From: an uncultured Paracoccaceae bacterium
GTDB taxonomy: Bacteria > Pseudomonadota > Alphaproteobacteria > Rhodobacterales > Rhodobacteraceae
DNA: 5,932 nt
Assembly (NCBI GenBank): GCA_937952085.1
Contig: CALFYQ010000439.1
Span: 1-5,932 of the forward strand
Direction of reading: 5' to 3'
Part shown: piece by piece, positions 4,776 through 5,932 of the stretch
Layout of the letters: every line of letters starts with the position of its first letter
How positions within the stretch are numbered: the first letter of the stretch is position 1
Notes under the pieces: model-generated
Databases searched by the model: none
Told to the model about the DNA's origin: nothing
Seen by the model: the letters and a program-made list of their open reading frames with translations, nothing else
Program-made: the position numbers and the translations under genes

Positions 4776-5819
4776 ATGTCCGAGGCGGCGCATGCGGCGG
4801 CGCGGATCGACCTCGACGCGGTCGAGCGCTGGCTGACGGGCCGGCTCCCGGAATTCCGGGGGGCGCTCTCGGCGGAGAAGACGACGACCGGGCAGTCCAA
4901 CCCGACCTTCCTCCTCTCCTCGCCTTCGGGCGACTACGTGCTGCGGCGGAAGCCGCCGGGGCAGCTCCTCAAATCCGCCCACCAGGTGGACCGGGAGTTC
5001 CGGGTGATGCAGGCCCTCTGGGAGACGGACGTGCCGGTGCCGCGCGTCCGCCTCCTCTGCGAGGACGACGACGTCATCGGCTCGATGTTCTACGTGATGG
5101 ACCGGGTGCCGGGCCGGGTGATCTTCGACCCGGCTGTGCCCGGCGTCTCGAACGAGGATCGCCGGGCGATGTACGAGGACATGAACCGCGTCCTCGCCGC
5201 GCTCCACATGGTCGACCACGAGGCGGTGGGGCTCGGCGATTTCGGCCGGCCGGGCAGCTATTTCGCCCGCCAGCTTTCGCGCTGGACGAAGCAGTATCGC
5301 GCCTCCGAGACCGAGACGATCCCGGAACTCGAGGCGCTGATCAAGTGGCTCGAGGCGGAGACGCCGGCGGAGGACGACCGCACCTCCATCGTCCACGGCG
5401 ACTACCGGATCGACAACCTGATCTACCACCCGACCGAGCCGCGCATCGTCGCGGTGATCGACTGGGAGCTTTCGACGCTCGGCCATCCGATCGCCGATCT
5501 CGCCTATCAGCGGATGCAGGGCCGCCTGCCGCCGGGCGAGGTGGGCCGCGGCCTCGCGGGCGTGGACCGCAAGGCGCTCGGCATCCCGTCCGAGGACGAA
5601 TATGTCGAGATGTACATGAAGCGGACCGGGCTCACCTCGATCCCCGAGCTCACCTTCGCCACCGCCTTCGCCTTCTTCCGGATCGCCGCGATCATGCAGG
5701 GCGTGAAGAAGCGCGGCCTCGACGGCAACGCCTCCAACCCCGAGGCCGCGCTGAAGATGGGCGAGCGCATCCCGCTGATGGCCCGGCTCGGGCTCGAATG
5801 CGTGGAGAAGGAAGGGTAG
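4776..5819 (+). CDS. APH-fold phosphotransferase (ACAD10/11 kinase domain / LvaA-like)
   Basis: This 347-residue, soluble protein has the aminoglycoside-phosphotransferase (choline-kinase-like) fold. TTGQSNPTF (37-45) is the nucleotide loop of this subfamily. YVLRRKPPG (54-62) is the beta3 region, followed by SMFYVMDRVPGRVI. The catalytic loop is HGDYRIDN (207-214) with Asp209 as base and Asn214 as metal ligand, and IDWE carries the metal-binding Asp229, followed by LSTLGHPIADLAY. This pattern is that of the N-terminal domain of ACAD10/ACAD11 and of LvaA, not of antibiotic resistance kinases. Those homologues phosphorylate the 4-hydroxyl of 4-hydroxyacyl-CoA with ATP. The ATG lies one base after the ACAD stop (TGA-G-ATG), and no clear Shine-Dalgarno precedes it, so translation is probably coupled to the ACAD. 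No LvaB-like small partner gene sits beside it. Resistance function is unlikely. Family certain, substrate inferred from context. Confidence 0.93.
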   Translation: MSEAAHAAARIDLDAVERWLTGRLPEFRGALSAEKTTTGQSNPTFLLSSPSGDYVLRRKPPGQLLKSAHQVDREFRVMQALWETDVPVPRVRLLCEDDDVIGSMFYVMDRVPGRVIFDPAVPGVSNEDRRAMYEDMNRVLAALHMVDHEAVGLGDFGRPGSYFARQLSRWTKQYRASETETIPELEALIKWLEAETPAEDDRTSIVHGDYRIDNLIYHPTEPRIVAVIDWELSTLGHPIADLAYQRMQGRLPPGEVGRGLAGVDRKALGIPSEDEYVEMYMKRTGLTSIPELTFATAFAFFRIAAIMQGVKKRGLDGNASNPEAALKMGERIPLMARLGLECVEKEG

Positions 5820-5860
5820 GGGCGAAGGCTCCGCCGATCCGAAGCGACGGCTCCTCGCCC
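5820..5860. repeat. Weak imperfect stem just after the operon
   Basis: GGGCGA (5820-5825), directly after the kinase stop codon, can pair with TCGCCC (5855-5860), extended by a couple of interrupted pairs. The loop is large and no T tract follows, so it is a weak structure. It may contribute to mRNA 3' end stability or be chance in GC-rich DNA. Confidence 0.2.
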
Positions 5861-5874
5861 GCTAGAGACGTTCC

Positions 5875-5915
5875 GGCCAAGATGCGCCTCTTGGCCCGTG
5901 CGACCAGCACGGGCC
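5875..5915. terminator. Overlapping hairpins downstream of the operon, probable transcription end structure
   Basis: Two perfect stems share bases. GGCCAAG (5875-5881) pairs with CTTGGCC (5890-5896) around 8 bases. GGCCCGTGC (5893-5901) pairs with GCACGGGCC (5907-5915) around 5 bases. They overlap at 5893-5896, so only one can form fully at a time. The second, with 9 bp and a short loop, is the stronger. Neither is followed by a T run on the plus strand, so a pure intrinsic terminator is not proven. It could serve two converging transcripts, be an RNA-stability element or belong to a dispersed palindromic repeat. Confidence 0.35.
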
Positions 5916-5932
5916 GCGACCGACCCATCCCG

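Noticed and set aside
3425..4900. A 491-codon open frame on the minus strand opposite the ACAD gene
   Set aside because: It lies antisense to a protein with clear ACAD motifs. Its translation is a low-complexity Arg/His/Val/Asp/Leu-rich mix with no family pattern, the usual shadow of GC-rich third positions.
4776..5819. Kinase as an antibiotic resistance determinant (aminoglycoside or macrolide phosphotransferase)
   Set aside because: The subfamily motifs and the ACAD neighbour match the ACAD10/11-LvaA type of metabolic kinase, and no mobile-element context is present.
5692..5928. A 78-codon minus-strand frame from the right edge into the kinase gene
   Set aside because: It overlaps the conserved kinase 3' end, runs through the hairpin region, has no motif and its only plausible start lies at the window edge. 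It could be part of a repeat but not a supported gene.

Overview
The window reads as high-GC chromosomal DNA from an alphaproteobacterium, most likely a Rhodobacterales relative. This is an inference from the strong G/C preference at third codon positions, the RTX-type exoprotein and the style of the fatty-acid/CoA genes; no rRNA or other phylogenetic marker is present. Five protein-coding genes account for about 90% of the bases. I see no tRNA, rRNA, CRISPR array or insertion sequence.

Left part, minus strand. Positions 1-1319 hold the N-terminal 439 codons of an RTX/beta-helix exoprotein whose C-terminus lies off the window. A 199-bp gap (1320-1518) separates it from the next gene. It carries that gene's terminator hairpin (1480-1510) and a candidate promoter for the exoprotein (1350-1378). 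Positions 1519-2550 encode a zinc-independent, NADPH-type medium-chain reductase of the PTGR/CurA (alkenal/one reductase) group.

Centre. A 166-bp divergent intergenic region (2551-2716) separates the reductase from a rightward operon. It contains two mirror-image promoter-like elements, each GCTTGCGC followed after 16 bases by TAGGTT, one facing each way at sensible distances from the two start codons. Further inverted repeats there could be operators.

Right part, plus strand. A tight three-gene operon follows: an SDR dehydrogenase (2717-3526), an ACAD10/11-type acyl-CoA dehydrogenase (3539-4774; 12-bp gap) and an aminoglycoside-phosphotransferase-fold small-molecule kinase (4776-5819; 1-bp gap). 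A 113-bp tail (5820-5932) holds two overlapping GC-rich hairpins.

How the genes may work together. The kinase plus ACAD pair matches the two domains fused in animal ACAD10/ACAD11. The kinase, ACAD and SDR set matches LvaA, LvaC and LvaD of the Pseudomonas levulinate pathway. In those systems a 4-hydroxyacyl-CoA is phosphorylated on the 4-hydroxyl, the phosphate is eliminated by the ACAD-fold enzyme, and the product is rehydrated to a 3-hydroxyacyl-CoA that enters beta-oxidation. My main hypothesis is that this locus is a 4-hydroxy/4-oxo-acyl-CoA catabolic module. The divergent alkenal-type reductase, apparently under a matching promoter, may feed it with saturated 4-hydroxy compounds such as those derived from lipid-peroxidation aldehydes. 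The family assignments are solid; the substrate and the link to the reductase are inference.
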